Of a stretch of DNA of 64,000 nt, positions 36,266 to 45,649 are shown one piece after another. The stretch spans positions 62,001 to 126,000 of the forward strand of contig NZ_JAAVUR010000011.1 in NCBI RefSeq assembly GCF_018449545.1. The letters are read 5' to 3'. Below the pieces are notes generated by a model that ran no database searches, was not told the origin of the DNA, and saw only the letters and a program-made list of their open reading frames with translations. The translations under genes were made by a program, and so were the position numbers. Within the stretch, counting starts at the first letter, position 1, and each line of letters starts with the position of its first letter. This DNA comes from Granulicella sp. dw_53. Lineage in GTDB: Bacteria > Acidobacteriota > Terriglobia > Terriglobales > Acidobacteriaceae.

Positions 36266-37669
36266 ATGAGCGATACGATTCGAATTGCTGTGGTTGGTTC
36301 TGGGTACGTCGGTTTGGTTGCCGCCGTTTGTTTCGCAGAGATGGGGCATAGTGTTGTATGCGTTGACAACGATCAGCGAAAAGTCGATGCATTGCGGGGT
36401 GGGGACAGCCTCATCCACGAGGACCACTTACCTGAGTTGTTGGAGCGGTATCGGAATTCGAAGGTACATTTCACCAGTGATCTAAGTGAAGCGACTCGCG
36501 AAGCCGATGCGATCTTCATTGCAGTCGGAACACCCCAAGGAGAGTCCGGGGTGGCCGACCTTTCGTATGTCGAAGCGGTGGCCAGCGAGATTGCGCGATC
36601 GCTCACAACGTATACGGTCATCGTCGAAAAAAGTACGGTTCCCGTGTACACAAATGAGTGGATTCGACGGGTACTGGAGCGTAACGGTGTGGATCAACAC
36701 CTCTTCGATGTCGTCTCCAACCCAGAGTTTCTGCGAGAGGGAACCGCAGTTACCGATTTTATCCATCCCGATCGAATTGTTGTGGGTACGGATAGCGATC
36801 GTGCTGCCAAGGTGCTGTCGAAGATCTACGAACCGTTGACGAGTGGAAGCTACTATCGCAAGGCTGCCGCGATCGACGGCTTTCGGAACTCCGATGTCCC
36901 ACCACCACTCTTACTTACCTCCACCAAGAGTGCAGAGATTATCAAGCATGCTTCAAATGCGTTTCTGGCCTTGAAGATCTCGTTCATCAATGCTGTTTCG
37001 AATCTGTGTGAGGCGGCGAATGCGGATGTCGAACAGGTCGCAAAGGGAATTGGCCTGGATAGTCGCATTGGACCGCGATTTCTACGGCCAGGTCTCGGCT
37101 ATGGCGGTTCTTGTTTCCCGAAGGACGTTGCGGCCTTTCGGAGTGTTGCCGAGCAACTGGGGGTCGATTTCGCTCTCTTGACCGAGGTAGAGAATATTAA
37201 CGCGGAGCAAAAGAAGCGTTTCCTCAACAAGGTGCGTTCGGCTCTCTGGACCCTTCGAGGAAAGAAACTTGGAGTGCTTGGCCTGTCCTTCAAGGGCGGG
37301 ACCGATGACATTCGCGATTCCCCAGCGATTGAGTTGGTTCAGATGTTGCTTGCTGAAGGATGCTCGATTCAAGCGTTCGACCCGGCTGGTATGACGCGAG
37401 CAGAGAAGGTTCTGCCTTCAGGATCGAATCTGCGCTATATGCCTGACGCGTATGCTGCGGCGGAGGATGTTGAAGCCCTACTCATTCTCACCGATTGGTC
37501 GGAGTTTGCCCATCTCGACCTACAGCGTTTGAACCGGCTCATGCGTTATGCAGTCGTGGTGGACGGCCGCAATCTCTACGATCCAGAGCTCATGTTGGAA
37601 CACGGGATCACCTATTTCAGTGTAGGTAGGCCGACGCGGCATCATGTGCGTGAGCTTGCAGCTGTATAA
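36266..37669 (+). CDS. ugd: UDP-glucose 6-dehydrogenase
   Basis: Oxidises UDP-glucose to UDP-glucuronate for exopolysaccharide. 467 residues. The N-terminal Rossmann motif is VVGSGYVGLVAAVCFAEMGH, followed by VGTPQGESG, EKSTVPVYT and SNPEFLREGTAV. The catalytic Cys283 lies in GYGGSCFPKD, and the C-terminal domain shows LGLSFKGGTDDIRDSPA. All hallmark residues are present. The upstream regulator and downstream glycosyltransferase suggest an EPS role. Confidence 0.96.
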   Translation: MSDTIRIAVVGSGYVGLVAAVCFAEMGHSVVCVDNDQRKVDALRGGDSLIHEDHLPELLERYRNSKVHFTSDLSEATREADAIFIAVGTPQGESGVADLSYVEAVASEIARSLTTYTVIVEKSTVPVYTNEWIRRVLERNGVDQHLFDVVSNPEFLREGTAVTDFIHPDRIVVGTDSDRAAKVLSKIYEPLTSGSYYRKAAAIDGFRNSDVPPPLLLTSTKSAEIIKHASNAFLALKISFINAVSNLCEAANADVEQVAKGIGLDSRIGPRFLRPGLGYGGSCFPKDVAAFRSVAEQLGVDFALLTEVENINAEQKKRFLNKVRSALWTLRGKKLGVLGLSFKGGTDDIRDSPAIELVQMLLAEGCSIQAFDPAGMTRAEKVLPSGSNLRYMPDAYAAAEDVEALLILTDWSEFAHLDLQRLNRLMRYAVVVDGRNLYDPELMLEHGITYFSVGRPTRHHVRELAAV

Positions 37670-37884
37670 GACACCATCGCAGGGTTTCAATTATCTAGTG
37701 TGAGGTGGCGCCATGTGCCAAGACGAGGGAATTCCTGCGTTGAGGTACACGGCTCCGCCCTACACAGCGCCTAGCGTTGATCAGTTTGCATGGGTGACAG
37801 CATCGTTGTTATTGGCAGCTGAACCTGGAGTTAGATTCTCGCTCGTTTGTGTCAGTCACATGTTTGAGACATATCCCTTCGAGC

Positions 37885-37908
37885 ACCCACTTCTGTGGGT
37901 TTGATTTT
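37885..37908 (+). terminator. Weak stem-loop after ugd
   Basis: ACCCAC-ttct-GTGGGT followed by TTGATTTT. It lies about 215 bp after ugd and immediately before the GT4 gene, so it could be an attenuator rather than a full terminator. Confidence 0.4.
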
Positions 37909-37919
37909 GTGGAGTTCTG

Positions 37920-39047
37920 GTGACAGGCGTTCTCTATCATCTCTTGACTGAAGCCGAACCGTTCTCCGATTTTTATGGTGGAGCGATTTCGCGTTGGGCA
38001 GGGAATGTACTTCGCGATGTGTCTGACGTGGTAGTTGTTTGTCCCTCTGCGGATATGTCTTGGAATTTTCCTTCCGATGCTGTCCTCGTGCTCCCCAAGC
38101 TGGCCCGCTATCAACGTCTTCGTCACTACCTTCTTCATGCCCCATGGCTGATGCATTCCGGAGTGCTTCGATTGGTATTCAGGCAATTCCTGAAGCGCCT
38201 ACGGCCAGGGGACATCGTGTGGATTCATAATCGGCCAGACTTCGCGATCGCGCTTGCTCCCCAGATTCATCGGGCAGGTGGCAGGGTTGTTCTGCACTTG
38301 CATAACTCTCATCTTGTTGAATGGCCGAAGGAGCTTATGCGGCAGGTCAGTGTAGACAAGCTTGTCTTTGTTAGCGAGTTTTTGTTGCGACAGGCGCAAC
38401 GGAGGTTTTCCTCTCTCGGCGATTCGTGCGTGCTCTATAACGGAGCCGACGAGACGATTTTTTATCCTCCGGCCGATCGAAGACAAGAACGAGAGATTCC
38501 CGTTGTGCTCTTCGCCGGACGACTTGTAAAAGATAAAGGACTTCATGTGCTGATAGATGCAATGAAGCTCCTTGAGCAGCAGCGGGTTGAGCTTCAGCTA
38601 CGTATCGTTGGGTCCGTCAACTTCGGCGATAGTCGGGAGACAGAGTACGTACATCAACTGAAGGCGAATGCTCCCGCGACTGTTACTTTTCTTCCTTATC
38701 GTTCAGGCGCAGCCCTGGGAGATCTCTTCCGGGACGCCGATGTATTCTGTTCTCCCTCCATATGGGACGAACCGTTTGGCCTCGTTAATGTAGAGGCATT
38801 CGCCTCGGGGCTTCCTGTGGTCAGCACTCGGGGCGGGGGAGCCTCCGAAATTTTTGCAGATGGCGGAGGCATACTGGTCGATCGCGGATCCGCAGAACAG
38901 CTTGCCGCTGCATTGCGTCAACTCGTAGAGGATTCAAAACTCCGTGCGGTCCTGGGCAAACAGGGTTATGCCGTGTTCCAAGAGCGTTTCACATGGGCTA
39001 TCGCCCGTAACCAGGTTCAGGAGATCCGTCGTTCTCTCTCTTTATGA
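37920..39047 (+). CDS. Family 4 glycosyltransferase
   Basis: A cytoplasmic glycosyltransferase of 375 residues with a GT-B fold. The start is GTG 37920, with GGAG 6 bp upstream. The N-terminal lobe contains FYGGAISRWAGNVLRDVSD and VVLHLHNSH. The C-terminal Glycos_transf_1 domain has LFAGRLVKDKGLHVLIDAM and the donor-site EPFGLVNVEAFASGLPVVST with the conserved EX7E pattern. It overlaps the flippase gene by 4 bp. Sugar and acceptor unknown; most likely extends the lipid-linked repeat unit. Confidence 0.9.
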   Translation: MTGVLYHLLTEAEPFSDFYGGAISRWAGNVLRDVSDVVVVCPSADMSWNFPSDAVLVLPKLARYQRLRHYLLHAPWLMHSGVLRLVFRQFLKRLRPGDIVWIHNRPDFAIALAPQIHRAGGRVVLHLHNSHLVEWPKELMRQVSVDKLVFVSEFLLRQAQRRFSSLGDSCVLYNGADETIFYPPADRRQEREIPVVLFAGRLVKDKGLHVLIDAMKLLEQQRVELQLRIVGSVNFGDSRETEYVHQLKANAPATVTFLPYRSGAALGDLFRDADVFCSPSIWDEPFGLVNVEAFASGLPVVSTRGGGASEIFADGGGILVDRGSAEQLAAALRQLVEDSKLRAVLGKQGYAVFQERFTWAIARNQVQEIRRSLSL

Positions 39048-40348
39048 TTTCAAAACAAATCAAACGACTTCGTGAGAGTACGCTTGCCCGCAACGCCATC
39101 TGGATGTTTGCAGGTCAGGGATTTTCTTTCGTGATTCAGGCGCTCTACTTTGTCTTTCTTGCGCGTCTTCTGGATGCTTCGCAGTATGGTGTTCTTGCGG
39201 GTGCTGTTGCTTTGGTGGCAGTTGTCAGTCAATACAGCACCATGGGATCAGGGTTACTCCTCGTCCGTTATGTGAGTCAGGATCGAGAGCTCTTCCCTCA
39301 GTACTGGGGCAATGTGCTAATGTCGACCGCAGTTTACGGGTCGGTGATCGTGCTGATTCTGCACTTCACCGGCCACTGGCTGGTAGGCCCAGACAGCGCG
39401 TCTCTACTGACTCTTATTGCTTTTTCCGATTGCATCTGCAGTCAACTGACGACATGTGCGGCTCAAGCATTTCAATCGATCGAGAGCATGCGGCCTACTG
39501 CTACGATCAACATGCTCACGAGTCTATTTCGTCTTTTGCTCGTATGCTCCATGCTATTCGTTATGCACCATGCGATTGCTGAGCAATGGGCCATCGCGAT
39601 GCTTATTATCTCCATCTGCGCGTCAATTGCCGCGTTTGTTCTCGTCACCCGACGGTTTGGTTGGCCTCGCTTTGAACCCAGCCTGCTCTTCAAGAGAGGC
39701 GGGGAAGGATTTATCTTCGCGATCTCGGGTTCAACCACCTCGGCCTACAATGACTTCGATAAGGTCATGCTGGGGCACTACGGAATGACCGTTGCCAACG
39801 GCATCTATTCGATGGCGTATCGTGTCATCAACATCGCGACCATTCCTATCCAATCGATTGAGGCCGCTGCCTTTCCGCGATTCTTCCGAGAGGGAGTAAA
39901 GGGAGTAGCCGCAGTACAGCCGCTCGCTGTAAAGATTTTGAAACGAACTGCGGTGCTAGGCTTTAGTGCTGCGGTCGGTGCCTTTTTGTTCGCCCCTGTC
40001 ATTCCTTTTCTTATTGGAAAGGGCTTTACTCCCAGTGTGGGTGCGCTGCGGTGGCTCTGTCTGATTCCTTTTTTCCGTTGCTTCCACCTGTGTGCCGGAG
40101 ATGCAATTGCTGGTGTCGGGCAACAGAAGTTCCGCCTGCTCTGCCAACTCATTGCTGCTGGCTCGAACTTTGCTATGAACCTTTATCTGATTCCGCGGTA
40201 TTCCTGGAAGGGGGCGGCCATTGCAAGTCTCTTCACTGACGGTGGTCTCGCTGTGCTTACCTGGAGCGTGCTTTTCTGGCTTCGTCATCGCGAACGTCGC
40301 GCTGCTGCGCTCTCCGCTACGTCCATGGCTGCGGATGTGAGCGCTTAA
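39044..40348 (+). CDS. Wzx-like polysaccharide flippase
   Basis: A 434-residue MATE/MVF-superfamily membrane protein with about 12 predicted helices. Its N-terminus, NAIWMFAGQGFSFVIQALYF, is typical of Polysacc_synt proteins. FNDFDK-like loop residues (AYNDFDKVMLGHY) and a conserved YSMAYRV segment lie mid-protein. It should flip undecaprenyl-linked repeat units across the inner membrane. Translational coupling with the GT4 gene is implied by the ATGA overlap. No Wzy polymerase or Wza/Wzc export genes are in the window. Confidence 0.9.
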   Translation: MISKQIKRLRESTLARNAIWMFAGQGFSFVIQALYFVFLARLLDASQYGVLAGAVALVAVVSQYSTMGSGLLLVRYVSQDRELFPQYWGNVLMSTAVYGSVIVLILHFTGHWLVGPDSASLLTLIAFSDCICSQLTTCAAQAFQSIESMRPTATINMLTSLFRLLLVCSMLFVMHHAIAEQWAIAMLIISICASIAAFVLVTRRFGWPRFEPSLLFKRGGEGFIFAISGSTTSAYNDFDKVMLGHYGMTVANGIYSMAYRVINIATIPIQSIEAAAFPRFFREGVKGVAAVQPLAVKILKRTAVLGFSAAVGAFLFAPVIPFLIGKGFTPSVGALRWLCLIPFFRCFHLCAGDAIAGVGQQKFRLLCQLIAAGSNFAMNLYLIPRYSWKGAAIASLFTDGGLAVLTWSVLFWLRHRERRAAALSATSMAADVSA

Positions 40349-40360
40349 TTGCGCATTCTC

Positions 40361-40543
40361 TCACCTTATCGGACTGCAGCGCGAGACGCCCCAGAGTTGT
40401 CCAAGATCAACCTCACAAAGGATGGCGGCTTCCGCGAAATAGGCTTGCGCAGTTTGGATTGGAATTGGCTGGGGAATTTGCGCTGAGACAATAACCGGAA
40501 TGATGTACAACAATGGAGCGAGGCCAAAGCGAAGACTCCCCAT
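40361..40543 (-). pseudogene. Truncated 5' remnant of a secreted protein gene
   Basis: 60 codons from ATG 40543, with AGGAG 9 bp upstream. A convincing signal peptide (FGLAPLLYIIPVIVSAQ) is followed by AQAYFAEAAILCEVDLGQLW and GVSRCSPIR, stop. The stretch YFAEAAILC...LWGVS resembles the N-terminus of long secreted acidobacterial proteins in which LWGVSLCGP continues for hundreds of residues. The frame stops abruptly 12 bp from the flippase stop, as if the rest was deleted. It could alternatively be an intact small secreted protein. Confidence 0.42.
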
Positions 40544-40770
40544 TGATTCAGTCTCCTGGCCGAAAAGTTAACCTGGAATACACGCGACCTACAGCCTCGT
40601 TCATGCAATGGGATTGTAGGTCAACAACCTTTCCTTGATTGAGGGTTCGTCCGTCTTGCGCCCGAATGGTGTCTGCTATTTTTGATAAACTTACAGCCCG
40701 GGGTTTCTCAATCGGGTGAACGCTATGATCTAAAAGCGATGACCGTGGCGTAAATCAAATAGGAGCAACG

Positions 40771-41628
40771 ATGAGCCTCAGTAAAGCTGATCACACAACA
40801 TTGCAGTGGGATGTCTTCACGATAAAACGCCCTGGCCTTAGTCGAGATCTGCCGCCCGGCCAAGAGGAGTTGATGTGGGTAGCGAACTCTTCCACTCTCA
40901 TCTACGGGGAGCGGGATGCCATCCTTGTGGATACCTTTCTTACGATCGAACAATCGCAGATTTTGCTAGATCGGGTTCTTGCCAGTGGTAAAAATCTTAC
41001 GACTATTTATGTTACTCACGCTCATGGTGATCACTTCTTTGGTCTCGCGTCTCTTCTGGAGCGCTTCCCACACGCGAAGGCTGTCGCGACTCCCGGGGTG
41101 GTAAAGGCTATGAGCGAAAGTCTCGCGCCCGCTTCGATTGATAATTTCTGGCGCAGGCTCTTTCCTGATCAGATTCCGGAACGTCTTTTAGCCGCTGAAC
41201 CGCTCGAAGGTGACTTGGAGCTGGAGGGTCAAAAGCTAATCGTGGTGGATGCTGGTCGAACCGACACAGCTTACTCAACATGCTTGTACGTTCCATCGAT
41301 CGGACTCATTGTCGGTGGGGATGCTGTCTACAACGGAATCCATCCTTATCTTGGCGAGACCGATACGAAGAGCCGGTTGGAATGGATCTCCGTGCTCGAT
41401 AAGCTTGAGGCCTTGAAGCCACAAGCCGTGATCGCCGGCCACAAAATTCCGGAAAACGACGATCATCCTGGGATTATCGGCGAGACGCAGCAGTATATCC
41501 GGGATTTCAATCGACTGGAGGAGACTACGACAACACCACGGCAGCTTTACGATGCCATGTTGGAACTCCATCCCAAGCGCGTCAATCCAGGGTCACTCTG
41601 GGGAGCAGCCAACGCGGCCAAGAGATAA
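40771..41628 (+). CDS. MBL-fold metallohydrolase
   Basis: A 285-residue metallo-beta-lactamase-fold hydrolase. AGGAG precedes ATG 40771 closely. The metal motif HAHGDH is at 83-88, preceded by DAILVDTFLT. VVDAGRTDTAYSTCLYVPS carries the third site, IVGGDAVYN a bridging Asp, and VIAGHKIPENDD the last His. There is no signal peptide, so it acts in the cytoplasm. Substrate unknown. The 3' end overlaps the convergent YciI-family gene by 36 bp. Confidence 0.9.
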   Translation: MSLSKADHTTLQWDVFTIKRPGLSRDLPPGQEELMWVANSSTLIYGERDAILVDTFLTIEQSQILLDRVLASGKNLTTIYVTHAHGDHFFGLASLLERFPHAKAVATPGVVKAMSESLAPASIDNFWRRLFPDQIPERLLAAEPLEGDLELEGQKLIVVDAGRTDTAYSTCLYVPSIGLIVGGDAVYNGIHPYLGETDTKSRLEWISVLDKLEALKPQAVIAGHKIPENDDHPGIIGETQQYIRDFNRLEETTTTPRQLYDAMLELHPKRVNPGSLWGAANAAKR

Positions 41629-42111
41629 TTTACTGGTGGCTGAAATCAGGGAGCGCGCAGGAGGCGCACCCCTCGGCCTCCATGATCCTATCTCTTTCCC
41701 CTTGTGACCGCCTTCATTGAGGGATGTCCTTTTGACGTCGCTGTTCGCTCTCCTAATCATTTCGCTCAAATCCGCGGCTGGACGTATCTCGAACGGTCCA
41801 GCCTTTACTTCAGGATGCTGGGAGATGAGCTGAATTGCGTGATTCAGATCTCGCGCTTCAAGCACTAAAATTCCGCCTAATTGCTCTTTCGTCTCCGCGT
41901 ATGGGCCGTCTGTCACTGCAACCCTTCCGTCCTTCCAATACACGGTCATCGCAGTGTTCGGAGGCTGGAGGGCTTCGCCACCGGCAAAATGTCCTTTCTT
42001 TCGTAGCCCGTCATCGTAGGTGAAGCACTCGTCCAGCATGGCGTTGCGGTCGCTCTCAGACATATTTTCGAACTTGCCCAGCTGGATATATCCCAAACAG
42101 ATGTATTTCAT
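41593..42111 (-). CDS. YciI/DGPF-domain protein
   Basis: 172 residues. The ferredoxin-like YCII domain covers about 1-118: MKYICLGYIQLGKFE, then VAVTDGPYAETKEQLGGILV, which contains the DGPxxExKE motif of the group, and GPFEIRPA. The last ~55 residues are polar, unlike the family, and run into the convergent MBL gene. That suggests loss of the original stop codon. AAGGAG precedes ATG 42111. Function unknown; relatives are often next to sigma factors, absent here. Confidence 0.85.
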   Translation of the reverse strand: MKYICLGYIQLGKFENMSESDRNAMLDECFTYDDGLRKKGHFAGGEALQPPNTAMTVYWKDGRVAVTDGPYAETKEQLGGILVLEARDLNHAIQLISQHPEVKAGPFEIRPAADLSEMIRRANSDVKRTSLNEGGHKGKEIGSWRPRGAPPARSLISATSKLSLGRVGCSPE

Positions 42112-42454
42112 AAATTCTCCTTATTTCTAGGCTCAGAGCGCCGTAACCGGTCGTTCTGTTATCAGGTAGTCGTTCGGGAGATGGAAAATCGACATCTACT
42201 CCATTTTTAATTTCACCGCCGAAGCCGCTCTTGCATGAATTTCTGCTCCGGCTCTCGTGGGATAAACTCTGGAGCTCGTTAATGCAAGATCGCCATATCG
42301 TTCCTTTTCCAGCGTTTTCTGCTTCACCACCGTCGCAAACGGTACCAATACAGCGATATTTGTCTTCGTGCGTAGGGAGCGTGACATAAGTATTTATGTT
42401 CGCGACCTCATAGAGGATTGACTGTAATTATCGATACACCGTAGGATTTCACGC
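42112..42454. other. Intergenic region upstream of dehydrogenase operon
   Basis: About 340 bp. A 63-codon minus-strand frame (42196-42387) has a protein-like composition but no ribosome site and no recognisable similarity. It should contain promoters for both divergent flanking genes. Confidence 0.4.
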
Positions 42455-43210
42455 ATGAAACGGCGCGACTTTGTGAAGGGCCTAGCAGTAGCTACGGCAA
42501 CGGCGAGCAGTGCACTCGGACAACAACATCCTTCACCGCAGGCGCAAAATCCGCCTCCGGCTGCAAATGCTGCGGATCAGGGCACTATGGCGGTACAGCC
42601 CTCTGCGGCTTCCAGCCCGCAGGCGATGTCTCGTGTGGAGGCGATGGCACGATTCCACACGCCGAACATCCCAATCTCGCAGCCCGATGCAGTCGCCATG
42701 ACGGACGCACGGTATTTCACGCCCGTACGTTATGCAACTCTGTTGCATCTGTGCGAGATCATCATGCCCGCCAGCGACGATTACCCCAGTGCTATCAAGA
42801 CCGGTACAGCGGAGTTCCTGGACTTCTACATCGGCGCCTCGCCCGATGAGCAGCAGGCCATGTACAACATCGGACTCGATCGACTCAACGCCGACTGCAT
42901 GAGACAGTTCAACGTCCCGTTTGCAAAAGCTGATGCGAAGCAGGCCGACGCAGTGATCCGCCCGCATCTGAAGGGATGGATGAACGACCATCCCCCGCGG
43001 GAAGATCAAGCCCGCTTCATCAACCTGGCGCACCGCGATATTCGCACGGCCACCATCAACTCGCCTGCATGGGCCATTGCGGCCGAGGCGGTGGGCGAGC
43101 GTACACCGGGGGTGGGTCTCTACTGGCATCCCATTGATCCGGGAATCCAGACATGGGTGAACCACGGTGTGGCCCAGGCTGCACCCACCACGAAGCATAA
43201 GCATTCCTAA
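42455..43210 (+). CDS. Gluconate 2-dehydrogenase subunit 3 family protein
   Basis: Small (gamma) subunit of a membrane or periplasmic GMC dehydrogenase complex, 251 residues. A twin-arginine signal begins the protein (MKRRDFVKGLAVATATASSALG). A Pro/Ala/Gln-rich linker follows to about 55, then the conserved domain FTPVRYATLLHLCEIIMPAS to the end. In characterised enzymes this subunit carries the folded flavoprotein through Tat. It is 30 bp upstream of the GMC gene. Confidence 0.9.
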   Translation: MKRRDFVKGLAVATATASSALGQQHPSPQAQNPPPAANAADQGTMAVQPSAASSPQAMSRVEAMARFHTPNIPISQPDAVAMTDARYFTPVRYATLLHLCEIIMPASDDYPSAIKTGTAEFLDFYIGASPDEQQAMYNIGLDRLNADCMRQFNVPFAKADAKQADAVIRPHLKGWMNDHPPREDQARFINLAHRDIRTATINSPAWAIAAEAVGERTPGVGLYWHPIDPGIQTWVNHGVAQAAPTTKHKHS

Positions 43211-43240
43211 GAAATTTTTGCCTCAGAAAGTAGAGAGAGC

Positions 43241-44812
43241 ATGGCACAGAAGAAGGTGGACGTCCTGATTATCGGGTCGGGACATACTGGCGGCATGGCC
43301 GCAAAGATTCTGACGGAAAAGGGTATCTCCTGCACGATGCTGGATGCGGGCCCAATGCTGGATTTTGAGAAGTACCGCGAACTGAAACCTGTGCACCAAT
43401 TGCCCTATCGTGGCTTCGATGCGCCGGGCCGCCTTCCGCATGTGTTTCAGTCGAGCGAGTTCAATGCAAACCAGTGGGTGGATGAGAAGGTGATTCCTTA
43501 TCATCACCCGCCGGAACAGCCGTATAACTGGGTCCGGGTGCGCAGCGTGGGCGGACGTTCGCCCTTCTGGGGACGCCAATCCTTCCGCCATAGCGACTAC
43601 GAGTTCAAGAGCAAGGATCATGACGGCTTCGGAGAAAACTGGCCTATCTCGCTGAAGGATCTGGCTCCATACTATCCGCGCGTGGAGGAGATCTTCCGTG
43701 TTACAGGGCACACCGACGGCCTGCCGCAGTACCCGGACGGCAAATTTATCGAAGATAGTTCTCCATGGTCTGGCGCCATGCAGCGATTTGTCGACGCCGG
43801 AAAGAAGCTGGGCGTGCCAGTCACCAAGCCGCGGTCGTCGCTGGGCAAGGACGGAATGGCTGCATCGCTCAACCTGCTCATTCCAGACGCAGTCGCTACT
43901 GGCAAGCTCACCACCATTCCAAATGCGGTCGTACGGCAGATCACGGTGGACAAGAACACTGGCCTGGCAGACGGCGTCCTCTTCCTGGATCGGCATTCGC
44001 ACCGCGAGATGGTTCTGAAGGCACGGGTCGTTGTCGTTGCTGCGGGAACTCTTGAGACGACCCGCTTGCTGATGCTCTCGGAGATATGTAACTCCAGCGG
44101 TGCGCTTGGACATTACCTGTGCGACCAGATCTACGGAGCAGGCATCATCTGCTCGGTTCCGGAGGCGCGTGATGGTAAAGCGGTCCGCGGCCTGATGGGA
44201 GGCGGTGCTCTGATTCCACGCTTCCGCAATCTGGAGACAAAGAGCAGCGGCTTTCTCCGGGGCTATGCTGTCAATGTCTCCTGCAATAACGGGCCTTTCG
44301 ACGCGCGCGCCCTGCCTTTCTATGGCAAAGAACTCGAGCAGAAGCTGCAGAGCTATAACGGCAGCAGCTTCTCCACAAACATCATGGGCGAGACACTCGG
44401 ACACTACGAGAATCAAGTCACGCTGAATAAGCAGATCGTGGACGCGTGGGGCATTCCAACGTTGAACATTAATACGAAATACACCGCTAACGAAACCAAC
44501 ATGGCGAAGGATTATATAGAGATGATGGCAGCAATGGCCCAAGCTGCTGGTTTCGATATTCTGGTGAAAAACTACGAGTTCAATCCGCCGGGTTACTCGA
44601 TCCACGAGCAGGGAACAGCCCGTATGAGCGATGATCCGAAGAAGGGTGTCGTGAACAAGTGGAATCAGAGCCATGATATGAAGAACCTTTTCATCACGGA
44701 TGCCAGCGTCTTTGTCAGTGCGGGATGGCAGAATCCCACAATCACGATGTGCGCACTCGCCATGCGCGCGTCCGAATATCTGGCAGAGGAGATGCGCAAG
44801 GGCAGCGTCTAA
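43241..44812 (+). CDS. GMC-family FAD oxidoreductase (sugar/alcohol dehydrogenase)
   Basis: Catalytic flavoprotein of 523 residues. The FAD-binding N-terminus is VDVLIIGSGHTGGMAAKIL, then LDAGP. Mid-protein VGGRSPFWGRQSFR carries the flavin loop. The C-terminal GMC_oxred_C region shows HEQGTARMSDDPKKGVV with the catalytic-type His and SAGWQNPTITMCALAMRAS. It has no signal peptide of its own, as expected if exported with the Tat-tagged subunit. The sugar or polyol substrate cannot be assigned. Confidence 0.93.
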   Translation: MAQKKVDVLIIGSGHTGGMAAKILTEKGISCTMLDAGPMLDFEKYRELKPVHQLPYRGFDAPGRLPHVFQSSEFNANQWVDEKVIPYHHPPEQPYNWVRVRSVGGRSPFWGRQSFRHSDYEFKSKDHDGFGENWPISLKDLAPYYPRVEEIFRVTGHTDGLPQYPDGKFIEDSSPWSGAMQRFVDAGKKLGVPVTKPRSSLGKDGMAASLNLLIPDAVATGKLTTIPNAVVRQITVDKNTGLADGVLFLDRHSHREMVLKARVVVVAAGTLETTRLLMLSEICNSSGALGHYLCDQIYGAGIICSVPEARDGKAVRGLMGGGALIPRFRNLETKSSGFLRGYAVNVSCNNGPFDARALPFYGKELEQKLQSYNGSSFSTNIMGETLGHYENQVTLNKQIVDAWGIPTLNINTKYTANETNMAKDYIEMMAAMAQAAGFDILVKNYEFNPPGYSIHEQGTARMSDDPKKGVVNKWNQSHDMKNLFITDASVFVSAGWQNPTITMCALAMRASEYLAEEMRKGSV

Positions 44813-44889
44813 CGTTTCCCTGCGTAGTCCGAACTTATTGGTGTTCCGTTTCTAAGGGAACGACACCCTGCTCTCGGGGAAGGGTTCGC

Positions 44890-45582
44890 ATGCAGAAGTT
44901 CCTGCTGATGCTTGCTGTACTATTTGGATCTACCGTAGCCATCCACGCTCAAGATGCTGGTATGCGGAGCCAGAAGCCGGCCGCGCCTTCCGAGGCTGCT
45001 CCGGCGCAGCCCATCGCCTTCAACCACAAGCTGCACATCCAGACCGCAAAGATGTCATGCAACGACTGCCATGAGCCGCGTGGTAACGGTGCTACGCTGG
45101 CCATGCCGCAGCCACCCAAGTGCATGCTTTGCCATGCTTCCATCGCGACCGATAAGCCGGACATCCGGCGTCTCGCGGAGGCCGCCAAAAACGAAGACTC
45201 AATCCCATGGGTCCGCGTCTACCGGGTGCCTTCCTTCGTGACCTTCAGCCATAAGACTCATACTTCCGCTGGGAGCAAGTGCGAGGAGTGCCACGGAGCA
45301 GTGGCAGAGCGCACCGCCATTGCTCTGGAGAAGGACACGAGCATGGGCACATGCATCGCGTGTCACCAGGCTAAGGGAGCACCGGCGACCTGCGACACCT
45401 GCCATGCCATCATGTCAAGGAATGGCCACTCGCCCTTTGATGTGGGCGGCGCCACATTAGCGCGTCTCCACACTCAACCTGCGGGAAAGCGTGCAACTGG
45501 GGCGCTGGTACAAGACAGTAGTCTGCGTGTCACGCCGCAAATGACTGTTATCGCTAGCTTCCTGCATGCGCCGATGTTGTAG
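44890..45582 (+). CDS. Pentaheme c-type cytochrome
   Basis: A secreted electron carrier of 230 residues. ATG 44890 has GGGGAAGGG upstream and a signal peptide (FLLMLAVLFGSTVAIHAQ). Five CxxCH haem sites are at 57-61, 78-82, 131-135, 155-159 and 168-172. FNHKLH and FSHKTH motifs provide likely distal His ligands, as in cytochrome c3/c7 proteins. It lies 77 bp after the GMC gene, where gluconate dehydrogenases usually have a triheme membrane-anchored cytochrome. Here there are five haems and no C-terminal anchor. Likely electron acceptor of the dehydrogenase. Confidence 0.92.
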   Translation: MQKFLLMLAVLFGSTVAIHAQDAGMRSQKPAAPSEAAPAQPIAFNHKLHIQTAKMSCNDCHEPRGNGATLAMPQPPKCMLCHASIATDKPDIRRLAEAAKNEDSIPWVRVYRVPSFVTFSHKTHTSAGSKCEECHGAVAERTAIALEKDTSMGTCIACHQAKGAPATCDTCHAIMSRNGHSPFDVGGATLARLHTQPAGKRATGALVQDSSLRVTPQMTVIASFLHAPML

Positions 45583-45649
45583 TTAAATATCAGGCACTAC
45601 AGCGCTTTATGTCTCGGGTATTCAGCTATATTTGTGGCGCTGATAAAGG

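Noticed and set aside
42196..42387. 63-codon minus-strand frame
   Set aside because: Protein-like composition but no ribosome site or known similarity; kept as intergenic.
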